A model generated the notes under the pieces. That model was not told where the DNA came from and did no database searches. It saw nothing but the letters and a program-made list of their open reading frames with translations. A stretch of 64,000 bases of DNA, taken from positions 58,530-122,529 of the forward strand of contig JBBPSI010000064.1 in assembly GCA_038093515.1 (NCBI GenBank), read 5' to 3'. The translations under genes and the position numbers were made by a program. Numbering within the stretch: the stretch's first letter is position 1; the number at the start of each line of letters is the position of its first letter. Source of the stretch: Butyriboletus loyo (taxonomy: Eukaryota > Basidiomycota > Agaricomycetes > Boletales > Boletaceae). Positions 23,601-33,990 of the stretch are shown here, piece after piece.

Positions 23601-23655
23601 AGACTCCCCACATGGCCATGGAGGGAGGGATGTCCCCATTGTCATTGAGGAATTT
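20606..23655 (+). mobile_element. Ty3/gypsy element fragment (gag and protease), decayed
   Basis: Remains of gag start at 20620 (MPLRGTQSTPKFD, then YADLNEAEVWETLPSASG). The gag-like frame continues with several in-frame stops through PHDV-type text (LFLSGFPQDVEERI, SDLHPDDPYP) to about 21200. The protease region is at about 22,400-22,554: LTCILDSGSKIITMPKRIWE, with D-S-G in place of the usual D-T/S-G triad. It is interrupted by LTR A1 (22555-23371) and resumes with MDSTLGVLENLLLTFGPGE and ANFDLLLGQPFHCLMSAT. Reverse transcriptase and integrase are absent; the element stops at the D-family LTR at 23656. CpG is scarce and most broken codons fit C-to-T decay. Not functional. Confidence 0.8.
22555..23371 (-). 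repeat. Solo LTR family A, copy A1
   Basis: 817 bp, TGTTACGCTG...CTGTAACA, flanked by GATGT at 22550-22554 and 23372-23376. It splits the protease frame of the surrounding gypsy fragment. LTR sense is minus (TATA box orientation). Confidence 0.95.
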
Positions 23656-23992
23656 TGTTATGGTAGTGGTCTACTTATTTTCTCCACTACCATTTGGACT
23701 ACCATTTTCTCCGAGACTTTGTCTAGTTCCCTTTGAACAGTGTGACCATTCAGCTTAGTCACCATTTCCTGTGCTTGGATGCTATTTCCTTCATACTCCA
23801 GAACGTTCTTGGGTATTCTGTCCTCTTTAGTCTTTATGACTCCTGTGACCCGATTGGGGTCATGGTCTGTGCACAGACCTCTGTACTATATAAACCCAGC
23901 CTTAGGACACTTGTAACTTATCTAGTTCTATGCAGTCTTCTGCTAGCAATTAGTTTCACTCCAGACTCTTAGTGTGCACACTAAGACATAGT
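23656..23992 (+). repeat. LTR family D, copy D1a, truncated
   Basis: Begins TGTTATGGTAGTGG in sense orientation and runs to ...CTAAGACATAG. There it stops against the inverted copy D1b. The distal part of the LTR is missing and no target duplication pairs with its left flank. Confidence 0.8.
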
Positions 23993-24407
23993 TGTTACAC
24001 TGGGCGCTAACAACTAGAACTCTAGGCGGCACTCTGGAGTAGCTATGGGACTCTTTGAGAGGATTCTCAGACTATGTCTTAGTGCACACACTAAGAGTCT
24101 GGAGTGAAACTAATTGCTAGCAGAAGACTGCGTAGAACTAGATAAAGTACAACTGTACAGAGGTTGGGTTTATATACTATAAGGGTCTGCGCACAGACCA
24201 TGTTCCCAATCGGGTCACAGGAGTCATAAAGACAAATGAGGATGGAATACTCTAGAAGCTTCTTGAGTATGAAAGAAACAGTGTCCATGCATGGGAAATG
24301 ATGACTAATCTGAACGGTTGCACCATTCAAAGAATAATAGGCAAAGCCTAGGAGAAAACGGTAGTCCAAAGGGTAAAGGAGAAAAAAGGTAGTCCACTAC
24401 TGTAACA
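23993..24407 (-). repeat. LTR family D, copy D1b: 3' LTR of the minus-strand gypsy element
   Basis: 415 bp, complete. Read on the minus strand it follows a purine tract GGGAAGGGGGTAA directly before TGTTACAG. This is the polypurine-tract/LTR junction expected for the element at 24.4-28.3 kb. It is inverted relative to D1a. Confidence 0.8.
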
Positions 24408-24410
24408 TTA

Positions 24411-26527
24411 CCCCCTTCCCATGGTGGAGGCTCTGACTCCACTACTTCCAAGACCCCCTCACTGGGATGCTTCCTCATTGACGTCGTAGTTGTAAGCATC
24501 ATTGGCATTGAGATCTGCCCAGACATCATCCCAAAAGGTACAGTTGGCGACGATATGGCCAATGGTGCTGCAGAGGCTGCATACATGTTCAGGGCAAAAC
24601 TCCTGAATATGACCTGGGGCAATGTGGTGGCAGAAGGGGCACATGTAGTTGGGACACTCCCTGTGGAAATGTCTGATGGTCCCACACTCGAAGCAAAGTT
24701 GCAGGTGGTCGAGGCGAGGTCGAGCAGGGTGAGGGCTGCTGACAGGGAATCTGTTGTCGAGGATGATGGGACATCATGAGTGCCATGGGTGGAGAGGTAA
24801 GGTGGGGGAGGTCCATACGAGGAGCTGGCAGAACCAGCAGTTGTGGCAAGGGGGGAGGAGATCCGGGGGATAAGTTGGATGGCAGGGGTTCCTCTGTGAG
24901 ATGGCGGCTGGGGGGTAACGGAGCATACAGCTCTGGCGGCGATTCTTCTTCCTGTGGTGGTGAGGGTGACCAACCCAGGGATAGCTCCAACCTGGAGAAG
25001 CACCTGGCAAGGTTGGCGACACACAGTGCGAGGTGGTAGGGGGGAGTGTTGATGAGCGACATGGGGCTTGTCGACGTTGGTCTGAAAGGACTCCAAAGAC
25101 TCGCCAGTGGTTTCGCATGAGGAGTTAGCTACTCAGGTGGTCACAGGAGAAGCTCAAGTGGATGGTGCTGGAACAGGTACAGGTGGAGGAGATCCTTCCA
25201 CGGCAGGACGAGGAGGGGGATTGGGGCTGCGAGCAGTGAGGTGGAGGAACCCAATCTGGTCATTGGACTGAAAATAAAACACTCTCCCTGGGAGCAAGAG
25301 CGACAAGTGTTATGCAGGTGTGTGAAACAACTAGCAGCGAGCACTTTAATAGGGGCTCGAGCCTAATCAGGAAGATGCCGACTCGTGTAGACAACGCTAT
25401 CGGGCTTCTGCAGAGCAAGTGTCAGCGAGGTGTTGTGTGGTGGCGACCAGATGAGATCGAGCAGGCTCTTGTCAGCTCTATCGGCAGGAATGGGTATAAT
25501 GCTAGATTGCTAGGCACTTGGTAGATGCATAGAATTAGCTAGAGAATCTGTACTATGCTAAGTATGCTGGTATATATATGAATAGATACTTGTGCACAGA
25601 CCAAGCTGTGCATGGCAGTGAGGGCAAGGGGTTATGAGTCAAGTCGAGTCATAATGGTGAAATAAAGAAGCGGCAAAGTGCCGGTAACAAGGCAGCAAAG
25701 CTCCGAGTAAGATGGCGACATCGTCAGCGAATGAGAAGAGCTGAAGGCGAAGTGACGATGTTCATGAGGCAAGCCCCACAGGGTGAAGGGGATGTGAGTA
25801 GCGGAGACCTTGGATATGGGTCTCGGCGTGCTAGTCAAGACGTGTCATAATCTAGTCATGTGCTAGTCACGTGATGTAACAAATGTCATTGGATAAAGAA
25901 CAAGAGGATGCAACAGCTCAGCTGTGGGTCCGGCCTGGTGGGGCGACAACATAGGGGCTATCTCAGTGTTGCAGTACTGAGACTCGCGGAAGGACTGGGG
26001 AAGTGGATGACGTCCACTAGGTGACTAGGGAGCAGGCAATGGGCAGCATTGGGAGATGGCGGGGACAGCGGGGACACATGAGCATGGGAAAACGAGTGGT
26101 GGGGTACACTTAGGGGTAAAACTGTAACAACAAGGATAGGGTGGAGGACTGGGGCCAGGATGCCCGGGAGTAGTTGATCCACAACGTACCCGAAGCCTTC
26201 AGCATGGAGGATGTTGAGGGTATATCCTCTGGCCTCCATCAGAGAGGTCTCTAGGGCAGTGGCATACACGGGTGGTTGGTTGTTGGGGCAAAGGCGGGTG
26301 TGGATGGTGCGGGCGAGGGCATATGACCAGTAGAGACTGGTGAGGGTACAGAGGACATATTCCCCAGTGAAATCCATATGTATATGTTGCTCTAAGGCAT
26401 ACGTAACGACAGGGTTTTCGAGGACAGCAGCGTAGAGGACGTGGCGAGAGGAAACTGGGAGGTGCGATGAGTGGATGGGGGGTTGAGCGGGGAGTGGGGC
26501 GTTGTTTTCTGCAGGGGGAATAGCCAT
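24411..26527 (-). pseudogene. Post-pol ORF of the gypsy element with CCHC zinc knuckle, interrupted by LTR A2
   Basis: The frame opens with ATG at 26527 (MAIPPAENN), 8 bases after the pol stop. It reads VSSRHVLYAAVLENPVVTY, HMDFTGEYVLCTLTSLYWSY and YTLNILHAEGFGYV. LTR A2 (25308-26129) splits it. Below A2 the sequence is Pro/Ser-rich. At about 24,640-24,540 it has CPFCHHIAPGHIQEFC followed by CSLCSTIGHIVANC, a perfect C-x2-C-x4-H-x4-C knuckle. It ends with an acidic stretch and EEASQ just before the polypurine tract. Stops and frame changes occur, so this copy is dead. Function unknown; a nucleic-acid-binding structural role is a guess from the knuckle. Confidence 0.55.
25308..26129 (-). repeat. 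Solo LTR family A, copy A2
   Basis: 822 bp, TGTTATGC...CTGTAACA, flanked by ACAAG on both sides (25303-25307, 26130-26134). Confidence 0.93.
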
Positions 26528-28288
26528 CTTTGTTTTATGGAGAGGATGGAGAGGGGAAATCTTTAGGGTGGCACAGTTTATAAGCCTTGAACAAGGCCTG
26601 CGCATGGACCAGGTTCCCATTTGGTTCCCAGGTGTTCTCAGCTGCAGAGTATCCTTTCCAGGACACAAGGAATTGGTGGTGTCCCTTGGATCCGTGATGT
26701 GATAAGATCTTATCGATCTCGTATTCTTCATCTCCATCTATAGCTTCCAGAGGAGGGTTGGTGAAATTTGGACCATGTTCCACAATTTCACGATAAGGAG
26801 TCAAAAGTGACGCATGGAAGTCATCATGGATCTTCCAGGTTGGCAGCAGTCAGAGCCTGTATGCCACAGGGGAGACTACCTGTGTGATCTCGAATGGTCC
26901 TTCTTGTCTTGGGGCAAGCTTCTTTGATGGGTACCTGAGTTTGAGGTTGCGCCCCTCGAGCCAAACCTTATCTCTGACTTTCCATGGGCGGAACTTGGAT
27001 AAGACCCATTCCTTCATCAGTTGCTACGCTTTTATGTGGGCCTCTAGGGCTTCTGTTCAGGCTCCCGTGAGTTCCGAGAGTCTGGACTCGAGGGCGGGGA
27101 GGAACATCTTTCCGATTGAAGGATAGGACCTTGGTTCATACCCAACCATCAGGGAGAAGGGGGTCACATTAGTTGAGGAATGGGTCATCGAGTTGTGGGA
27201 AAACTTGGCCATGGGAAGCAGTTCAGCCCATCGTTCAGGGTGGCCATTGCAGAAGATCCTTAGATATGTTTCCAGCTCTTGATTGACCCATTCCATTTCA
27301 CCATCGGTCTGAGGGTGGTACATGGAGGAGAGGGCGAGGTCATAGTCAAGGAGCCTTGCAAGTTCTCTGGCAAAGGCAGAGGCAAATTGAGGGCTATGGT
27401 CAGAGATGCATTGGGAGTGAAGGCCGAATCAGAGGAAGACAGTCTTGAAAAATAGCTTAGCGACTCCTGCCGCGTCAACATCCTTGTTGCAAGGGGAGTA
27501 AATTACCCCCTTCGTAAGCCCATGGTCTACCATGACTGAATCATAACCCAGGGAGGGAGGGAGACTGGTGATGAGGTTGACAGAGACCTGTTCAAAAGGA
27601 CGAGAGGCCACGCTGGCCAGAGGAGTGAGAGGAGGGACAGTGGGGTGGGTGTTAACCTTGTGCGCTTGGCAAGCAGCGCAGCCTGAAATGAAACGACAAA
27701 TGAGGTTAGCCATACCAGGCCACCAATAATCTTGTTGTACCAGGTTCTGGGTGCGGAAGATACCACCATGACCTCCAGCAGGACTCTCATGCAAAGATCA
27801 TATCAGGTCAACATGAGCAGCCTCCGGAATCTACTGTTTCTTTCGGAAGTACAGTTCTTTGCTGTCAAAGTCCCAGTCTCCAGCATTCATCTTGGGGAAG
27901 AGGGGAGAGTCCTGGTAAAGAGCCTGCATGCAGCATTTGATCATGGGGTTGTCAGGGGAGGAGGCAGTGATTTTGTCTGCGAGGGCCAGGTCTATCTTCT
28001 GGGTGAACAGGTTATCGGGGAGAAGGGTGACTTCCTGGTTATCAGCAGAAGTGTCAATGTCGTCATGATGGGACAGGGCGTCCGCAGGGCCCATCTGAGT
28101 GCCAGGGATGTGATGGAAATGCAGGTCAAAATCCTGCAGGAACATCAACCAGCATGCCTGCCGGCAGGACAGCTTGTTGGGTTGGCAGAAGTAGGTGAGA
28201 TTCTTGTGGTCGGTAAGAATCTCCACTTGATGGCTGGTACCCCGAAGGTAATGTCGCCATTCTTCCACTCGCAACACCGATGGCAGCA

Positions 28289-29105
28289 TGTTACGCTGGA
28301 GTGCGAAACAACTAGCAGCGAGCACTTGAATAGGGGCTCGAGCCTAATTGGGAAGATGGCCGACTCGTGTAGACGACGCTATCGGGCTTCTGCAGAGCAA
28401 GTGTCGGCGAGATGTCGTATGGTGGGAACCAGACGAGATCGAGCTTGAGCTTATCGGCTCTATCGGCAGATGGGGTATAAGCTAGATTGCTAGGCACTTG
28501 GTAGATGCGTAGAATTAGCTAGAGAAATCGTACTACTCTAAGTACGAATATATATACTGCTGGGTATCGTGCACAGACCGAGCTGTGCGTGGCAGCGAGG
28601 GCGAAGGGCTATGAGTCCGTCCGAGTCATAGTGGTGAAAGAAGGAAGCGGCAAAGTGCCGGTAACGAGGGAGCGAAGCTCTGGGTAAGGTGGCGACATCG
28701 TCAGCGAATGAGAAGTGCTGAATGCGAAGTGACGATGTCCATGAGGCCGGCCCCACAGGGCGAAGGGTGCGCGAACGGCGGAGCCCTTGGATACGGGTCT
28801 CGACGCGAAGGTACTGATGCGTCGTAATCTAGTCATGTGCTAGTCACGTGATGTAAGAAATGTCATTGGTCAAATAAAGAGGGACGCGACAGCTCAGCTG
28901 AAGGTCCGGCCCGACGGGGCGAGAAGACAGGGGCTATCTCTGTGCAACGGCACAGAGACTCGCAGGAGCGACCGGGAAGTGGATAACGTCCACTAGGCGA
29001 CTAGAGAGCGGGCGATGGGCAGCATCGCCAGACGGCGGGGGCGGCGGGGATGCGTGAGCGTGGGAAAACGAGTGGCGGGGTACGCTTAGGGGTAAAACTG
29101 TAACA
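28289..29105 (-). repeat. Solo LTR family A, copy A3
   Basis: 817 bp, TGTTACGCTGG...CTGTAACA, flanked by CAGCA (28284-28288, 29106-29110). Its insertion site lies at the seam between gypsy RNase H and the zinc-cluster gene. Confidence 0.95.
28551..28579 (-). promoter_or_regulatory. Core promoter of LTR family A (copy A3)
   Basis: On the minus strand GGTCTGTGCACG (28579-28568) is followed after exactly 11 bases by TATATA (28556-28551). The same arrangement occurs in families B, C and D. Confidence 0.6.
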
Positions 29106-29329
29106 CAGCATGGGCGATCTTGCTGGGCGGGAGGAGGAATCCACCACCGCTGGGCCCCCCATATGGCTACACCGCTTCTTGCATTGGCAGCAGGTTCCAC
29201 AGGCACCCTTGGCACACATAATGTAGTCGCATTGTCATGTAGCACACAGCCACCCCGGGTTGATAATATCACTTGGTAGATGGGCACCCTGTGGCGGGCC
29301 CATGGGTAAGTTAGGAATACACTAACAGC

Positions 29330-30230
29330 AGGGCCCGCCCTGCAGGGGGACTGGGCTATAGATGAGTGGGCCCACAGCATTGAATATACTATAGATGAGG
29401 GGGCCTGCAGGGGGGTATATACTACAGATGTAGGGGCCTGCAGGGGGACTGGGCTATAGATGAGTGGGCCCGCAGCATTGAATATACTATAGACGAGGGG
29501 GCTCACAGGGGGTATATACTACAGATGAGGGGGCCTGCAGGGGGAGTGGGCTATAAACAAACGGGCCTGCAGCATTGTATATGCTATAGATGAGGGTGCC
29601 CACAGGGGGGTATATACTACAGACAAGGGGGCCCACAGGGGGAGTGGGCTATAAACAAGTGGGCCCACAGCATTGTATATGCTATAGATGAGGGGGCCCG
29701 CAGGGGGGTATATACTACAGATGAGGGGGCCCGCAGGGGGAGTGGGCTATAAACAAGTGGGCCTGCAGCATTGTATATGCTATAGATGAGGGGGCCTGCA
29801 GGGGGAGTGAGCTACTCATGAGGGGGCCCACAGGGGGTATATGCTACAGATGAGGGGGCCCACAGGGGAATGGGCTATACACGAGGGGCCCGCAGCATTG
29901 CATATGCTGTGGATGAGGGCCCTGCAGCAATGTATATGCTACAGACAACAGGGCCTGCAGGGGGAGTGGGAAATACATGACCCACAGTACTGTATATACT
30001 ACAGACAAGGGGGGCTGCATGGGGAGGGCACTATGCATGAGCAGGCCCAAGGAATTGCACATACTATAGATGGGGGGCATGTGTGGGGAGTTGGCTATAC
30101 AAGTGCAGGCCCACAGGGGGGTGTATGTTAAAGCTGAGTGGGCCTGCAGGAAGTGCGCTATATGCGAGTGGGCCTGCAGCAAGATAGATGTGACAGCTGA
30201 GGAGGCTCACAGCATCATATATGCTACTGA
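29330..30230. repeat. Left minisatellite arm of the foldback element
   Basis: About 27 units of 30-35 bp with core GGGCC(T/C)(G/A)CAG and a tail like TATACTACAGATGAG. Units alternate in a three-unit higher-order pattern (GACTGGGCTATAG, CATTGAATATACT, GGTATATACTACA). Confidence 0.8.
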
Positions 30231-30998
30231 TGAGGAGGCTTGGATGGGGTCTATTGCATGCATGGAAAGTGGATAGAATCCATTGTGGGCCTGCAGAATG
30301 AATTGCAAGCTAGTGGAGAGCATTGAAAGTGGGTAAGAAGGGGTGGGCAGAGAACATGCAGGGAAATTGTAAGCACTAATGGCAGCCTAATATTACACAT
30401 GGATAGGGTATACTACATCTATGGGAAGCAGGTGGAATGTATTGCGGGTCTGCGGAATTAATTGCAGGCGGGTGAAGTCTATTGAAGGTGGGTGAGGAGG
30501 GGTGGGTGGAGAACATGCAGGGAAATTGTAAGCACTAATGGCGGCCTAATATTACACTTGGATAGGGTATACTACATCTATGGAGAGCTGGTGGAGTGTA
30601 TTGCGGGTCTACGGAATTAATTGCAGGCTGGTGAAGTCTATTGAAGGCGGGTGAGGAGGGGCAGGTGGAGAACATGCAGGGAAATTGTAAGCACTAATGG
30701 TGGCCTAATATTACACTTGGATAGGGTATACTACCTTTATAGGAATCAGGTGGAATGTATTGCGGGTCTGCGGAATTAATTGCAGGCGGGTGAAGTCCAC
30801 TGAAGGTGGGTGAGGAGGGGTGGGTGGAGAACATGCAGGGAAATTGAAAGCACTAATGGCGGCCTGATATTACACATGGATATGGTATACTACATCTATA
30901 GGAAGCAGGTGGAATGTATTGCAGGTCTGTGGAATTAATTGCAGGCAGGTAAAGTCCATTGAATGCAGGTAAGGAGGGGTGGGCAGGGGCCATATAGG
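30230..30998. repeat. Tandem array of ~159-bp units
   Basis: The phrase GAACATGCAGGGAAATTG recurs at about 30,352, 30,511, 30,670 and 30,829. This gives a period of 159 and almost five units. Units differ by a few percent. Confidence 0.85.
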
Positions 30999-31128
30999 GA
31001 GATTGTGCAGGCCCACTCATCTGTAGTATATGCCCCCTGCAGGCCTGCTCATATGTAGAATATATCCTCCTGCAGGCCCGCTCGTATGTAGAATGTATCC
31101 TCCTGCAGGCCCACTTGTATGTAGTATG

Positions 31129-31950
31129 TGTTACGCTGATAGCGCACAATAACTAGCAGCGAGCACTTGACTAGGGGCTCGAGCCTAATAAGGAAAGTAC
31201 CGACTCGCGTGAACGACGCTATCGGGTGTCTTGCAAAGCAAGTGTCGGCGAGATCTTGTGTGGTGGCGACCAGACGAGATCGAGCAGGCTCTTTATCGGC
31301 TTTATCGGCAAGAGATGGGTATAATGCTAGATTACTATGCACTTGATGAATGCGTAGAATTAGCTAGAGAAATCGTACTACTCTAAGTACGAATATATAT
31401 ACTGTTAGGTATCGTGCACAGACCGAGCTGTGCGTGGCAGTGAGGGCGAAGGGCTATGAGTCCGTCCGAGTCATAGCGGCGAAAGAAGGAAGCGGCAAAG
31501 TGCCGGTAACGAGGGAGCGAAGCTCCGGGTAAGGTGGCGACATCGTCAGCGAATGAGAAGTGCTGAATGCGAAGTGACGATGTCCATGAGGCTGGCCCCA
31601 CAGGGCGAAGGGTGCGCGAACGGCGGAGCCCTTGGATACAGGTCTCGACGCGAAGGTACGAACGCGTCGTAATCTAGTCACGTGCTAGTCACGTGATGTA
31701 AAGAATGTCATTGGTCAAATAAGAGGGGACGCGACAGCTCAGCTGAAGGTCCGGCCCGACGGGGCGAGAAGACAGGGGCTATCTCGTGCAACGGCACAGA
31801 GACTCGCAGGAGCAACCGGGGAAGTGGATAACGTCCACTAGGCGACTAAGGAGCGGGCGATGGGCGGCATCGCGAGACGGCGGGGGCGGCGGGGACGCGT
31901 GAGCGTGGGAAAACGAGTGGCGGGGTACGCTTAGGGGTAAAACTGTAACA
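31129..31950 (-). repeat. Solo LTR family A, copy A4
   Basis: 822 bp, TGTTACGCTG...CTGTAACA, flanked by GTATG (31124-31128, 31951-31955) from a minisatellite unit. Confidence 0.95.
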
Positions 31951-32038
31951 GTATGTATCCTCCTGTGGGCCTGCTCATATGTAGCACCTATCCACCTGCA
32001 GGCCTGCTCATCTGTAGTATATACCCTCTGCAGGCCTG

Positions 32039-32534
32039 TGTTACAAGACAACAATGTTATCAAGTCACACGGGGTTCCACAACTGTTGCAGCTATACACA
32101 GTAACTGGCAAGGTATAATGAGGATAGCTCAGGCCTTAATCTCTCAACTGTTGCCAGCGAATAAGACAAGTGGTTAAAGCTAGGGAATCCTAGCTGCAAC
32201 CACGAGCCCTTTTATATTACAAGGGAATGCGCACAGACCATGCAGTGCATGAGACTAGTTACTATACATGTACATATGAAGAAGTCACGAGTCGACAATG
32301 ATGAGAAATAGAAGTCGACGGTGATCAAAAAGAAGAGAAGCAAACGGAGATTAAATACATGAGGCGTGACGTCATAGAGTCTGGACCAGTCTGGACCATG
32401 ACATCATATGCTTAGTCAGCCTGTGATCACATGTATAATCCCACGATCACGTGCGCAAAGTCACGTGACCTTTGAAAGAGAAATATGATGAAGTCTGAAC
32501 GCAAAAGATAGTTATAAGAGATACAATTATAACA
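32039..32534 (-). repeat. Solo LTR family B, copy B2
   Basis: 496 bp, TGTTACAAGAC...TATAACA, flanked by GCCTG (32034-32038, 32535-32539). Confidence 0.95.
32211..32239 (-). promoter_or_regulatory. Core promoter of LTR family B (copy B2)
   Basis: Minus strand: GGTCTGTGCGCA (32239-32228), 11 bases, then TATAAA (32216-32211). Confidence 0.65.
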
Positions 32535-33783
32535 GCCTGCTTGTATGTAGAATATATCCTCCTGCGGGCCCGCTTGTCTGTAGTATATGCCCCCTGCAGG
32601 CCCACTTGTATGTAGAATATATCCTCCTGTGGGCCCACTCATCTGTAGTATATGCCCCCTGCAGGCCTGCTTGTATGTAGAATGTATCCTCCTGTGGGCC
32701 TGCTTGTATGTAGCACCCATCCACCTGCAGGCCCGCTTGTCTGTAGTATCTGCCCCCTGCGGGCCCGCCTCAGGGTGGCCGTACAACTAGCAATAATGTC
32801 AACCCAGGGTGGCCGTGTGCTACATGACAATGTGACTACATGGGCTCCTTGGCATTGGGGACGCATTCCACCCCAACCCGCATGCATTCCTCGCATGCGT
32901 TTGGCGGCTGGGAGGGTGGGGGCAACTTGAGTGCCTTTGTGGTGAATCGCCTCCTTCTTGTCTGCTTGGAGGGTGCGGCGGGTTTGGGTTGCGGGGAGGT
33001 GGACGCCAATGTGGTATTGATGGAGGGTGAGATGCTGGGTGGGGGCACTGAGCTGGTGGTGTAGGTGAGGGCAGGAGATGGGGTGTTAGCGGGCTTGTCC
33101 CGACTGGCAGCATCGTTGCTTTTGCGATCCTCCACATCCACCATCAAGATGATCTGGGGGTATGGTCTGGATGCCCCCACCCTGTCCGCCTGCCGCTGAA
33201 GGGGTCACCCACATTCTTCCTCTTCTGCCACTGGATTCGCCTTCCTCTTCCCCTTCGCAACCTGCTTCCGGTGCTGAACATCTTCCTCCTCATCCTCCTC
33301 TGCATCCTCCTCTGCATCCTTATCACCCCTCCACTCATCCTCCACATCCTCCAAGTCGTCCTCTTCCATGGGCTCCAGCTTCACCTGCACATGACCCCTT
33401 CTGACCGACGACCAACCATACTCACTTCTTGGCCCACCCCTGCTACCTTCCGCCTGTCTCCAAGGGTGCACATCAAGCTCCTCAGGATCCTGCCGCACAA
33501 TCTGATGCCAATCGGGCCACTCCGAGGGATTGCATCTCCAGAACATGTCGACCATGACCAGAAGTGGCGGCACCTCAGCCACCTCATTGATGACCGCCAT
33601 CGCCATGTCCTTGAATTTATTAGTCACCATGTACATCCACCAAATACTTATATCACTCACCATACTGCTCTCAATTGCCTCAACCGCCCTGTTCCAATTG
33701 TCCTGGCCACCTGCACTGACATATTCCCTGATGGCTTGGGAGATCTGAGAACTTGCATTTTTGAGGATTTGATCCGCCGACAT

Positions 33784-33990
33784 CTTGAGTATTTGAGAGG
33801 GAATTAGAGATGATGGGGGTGGAGCGATGTGTGATGGCCTGATATAATGAGGAAAATGTTCAATGTCCAGATTCCCACGCATCCACATGTTTTGAAATCC
33901 ACCAACCCCAAATGGGTAATCATTAATTCATTGTTGTCTTAGCTGTGCTCCGCACCTCAGTCTCGCTTCAACACAACCCGCCCAACCACC
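33784..33990. promoter_or_regulatory. Shared promoter of the zinc-cluster / proline-rich gene pair
   Basis: 207 bases between divergent ATGs. The plus-strand start has a good context (AACCACCATGAGC). No TATA box evident. Confidence 0.4.

Larger units (their letters stand above)
24408..28288 (-). mobile_element. Ty3/gypsy chromovirus fragment (RNase H, integrase, chromodomain, extra ORF)
   Basis: Decayed pol of a chromodomain-bearing gypsy element. RNase H lies at 28,285-27,830 (EEWRHYLRG, DHKNLTYFCQP, GPADALSHHDD). Integrase starts with an HHCC zinc domain (HESPAGGHGG, then CAACQAHK) at about 27,790-27,640. The core retains SDHSPQF-like and MYHPQTDGEMEWVNQELE segments. The chromodomain is at about 26,740-26,600 (YEIDKILSHHG, FLVSWKGYSAAENTWEP). 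Pol ends with TAA at 26535. A further ORF begins 8 bases later and is listed separately. Gag, protease and reverse transcriptase are missing: the upstream end is fused to unrelated coding sequence at about 29,106. LTRs A2 and A3 are inserted in it. Stops and frameshifts make it inactive. Confidence 0.85.
31000..32770. repeat. Right minisatellite arm (inverted), interrupted by two LTRs
   Basis: Units of CCTGCAGGCC(C/T)RCTYRTMTGTAG type, the reverse complement of the left arm, at 31,000-31,128, 31,951-32,038 and 32,535-32,770. A4 and B2 occupy the gaps. Confidence 0.8.
29215..32846. mobile_element. Foldback-like DNA element with terminal inverted repeats and minisatellite arms
   Basis: About 50-bp imperfect terminal inverted repeats (ATGTAGTCGCATTGTCATGT at 29,221 and its complement ending at 32,840) bound the element. 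The 8-bp sequence CCTTGGCA flanks both ends (29207-29214 and 32847-32854). Inside, about 33-bp GGGCCTGCAGGGGG units run in one direction on the left (29,330-30,230). They run in inverted orientation on the right (31,000-32,770). A tandem array of about 159-bp units separates the arms. LTRs A4 and B2 are later insertions; without them the element is about 2.3 kb. I see no transposase, so it must be non-autonomous. Structure recalls foldback elements or mutator-like MITEs; the superfamily is unresolved. Confidence 0.75.
29106..33783 (-). pseudogene. Zn(II)2Cys6-type regulator gene disrupted by a foldback-like element
   Basis: The first exon starts at 33783 (MSADQILKNASSQ). It contains a helical segment with several Trp (about 33,640-33,480), a strongly acidic run (AEEDAEEDEEED) and a basic GKRKAN stretch. 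After an intron whose borders I cannot fix (within about 33,160-33,240), a Ser/Thr/Pro-rich linker with TRRRRFTTKALK leads to C-E-E-C-MRVGVE-C-VPNAK at 32,870. There a 3.6-kb element (29215-32846) is inserted. Beyond it, at 29,214-29,150, the frame resumes: GA-C-G-T-C-CQCKKR-C-SHMGG. Joining the two sides gives C-x2-C-x6-C-x7-C-x2-C-x6-C, the exact spacing of a zinc binuclear cluster. Downstream the frame runs into gypsy RNase H at about 29,106, so the C-terminus is also lost. It is a likely transcription factor, now broken. Confidence 0.7.

Noticed and set aside
23656..24407. Hairpin or foldback transposon
   Set aside because: The arms are two copies of LTR family D in opposite orientation with known LTR ends.
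29330..32770. CRISPR-like regular repeats
   Set aside because: Units are contiguous diverged minisatellite repeats without unique spacers, in a eukaryotic context.
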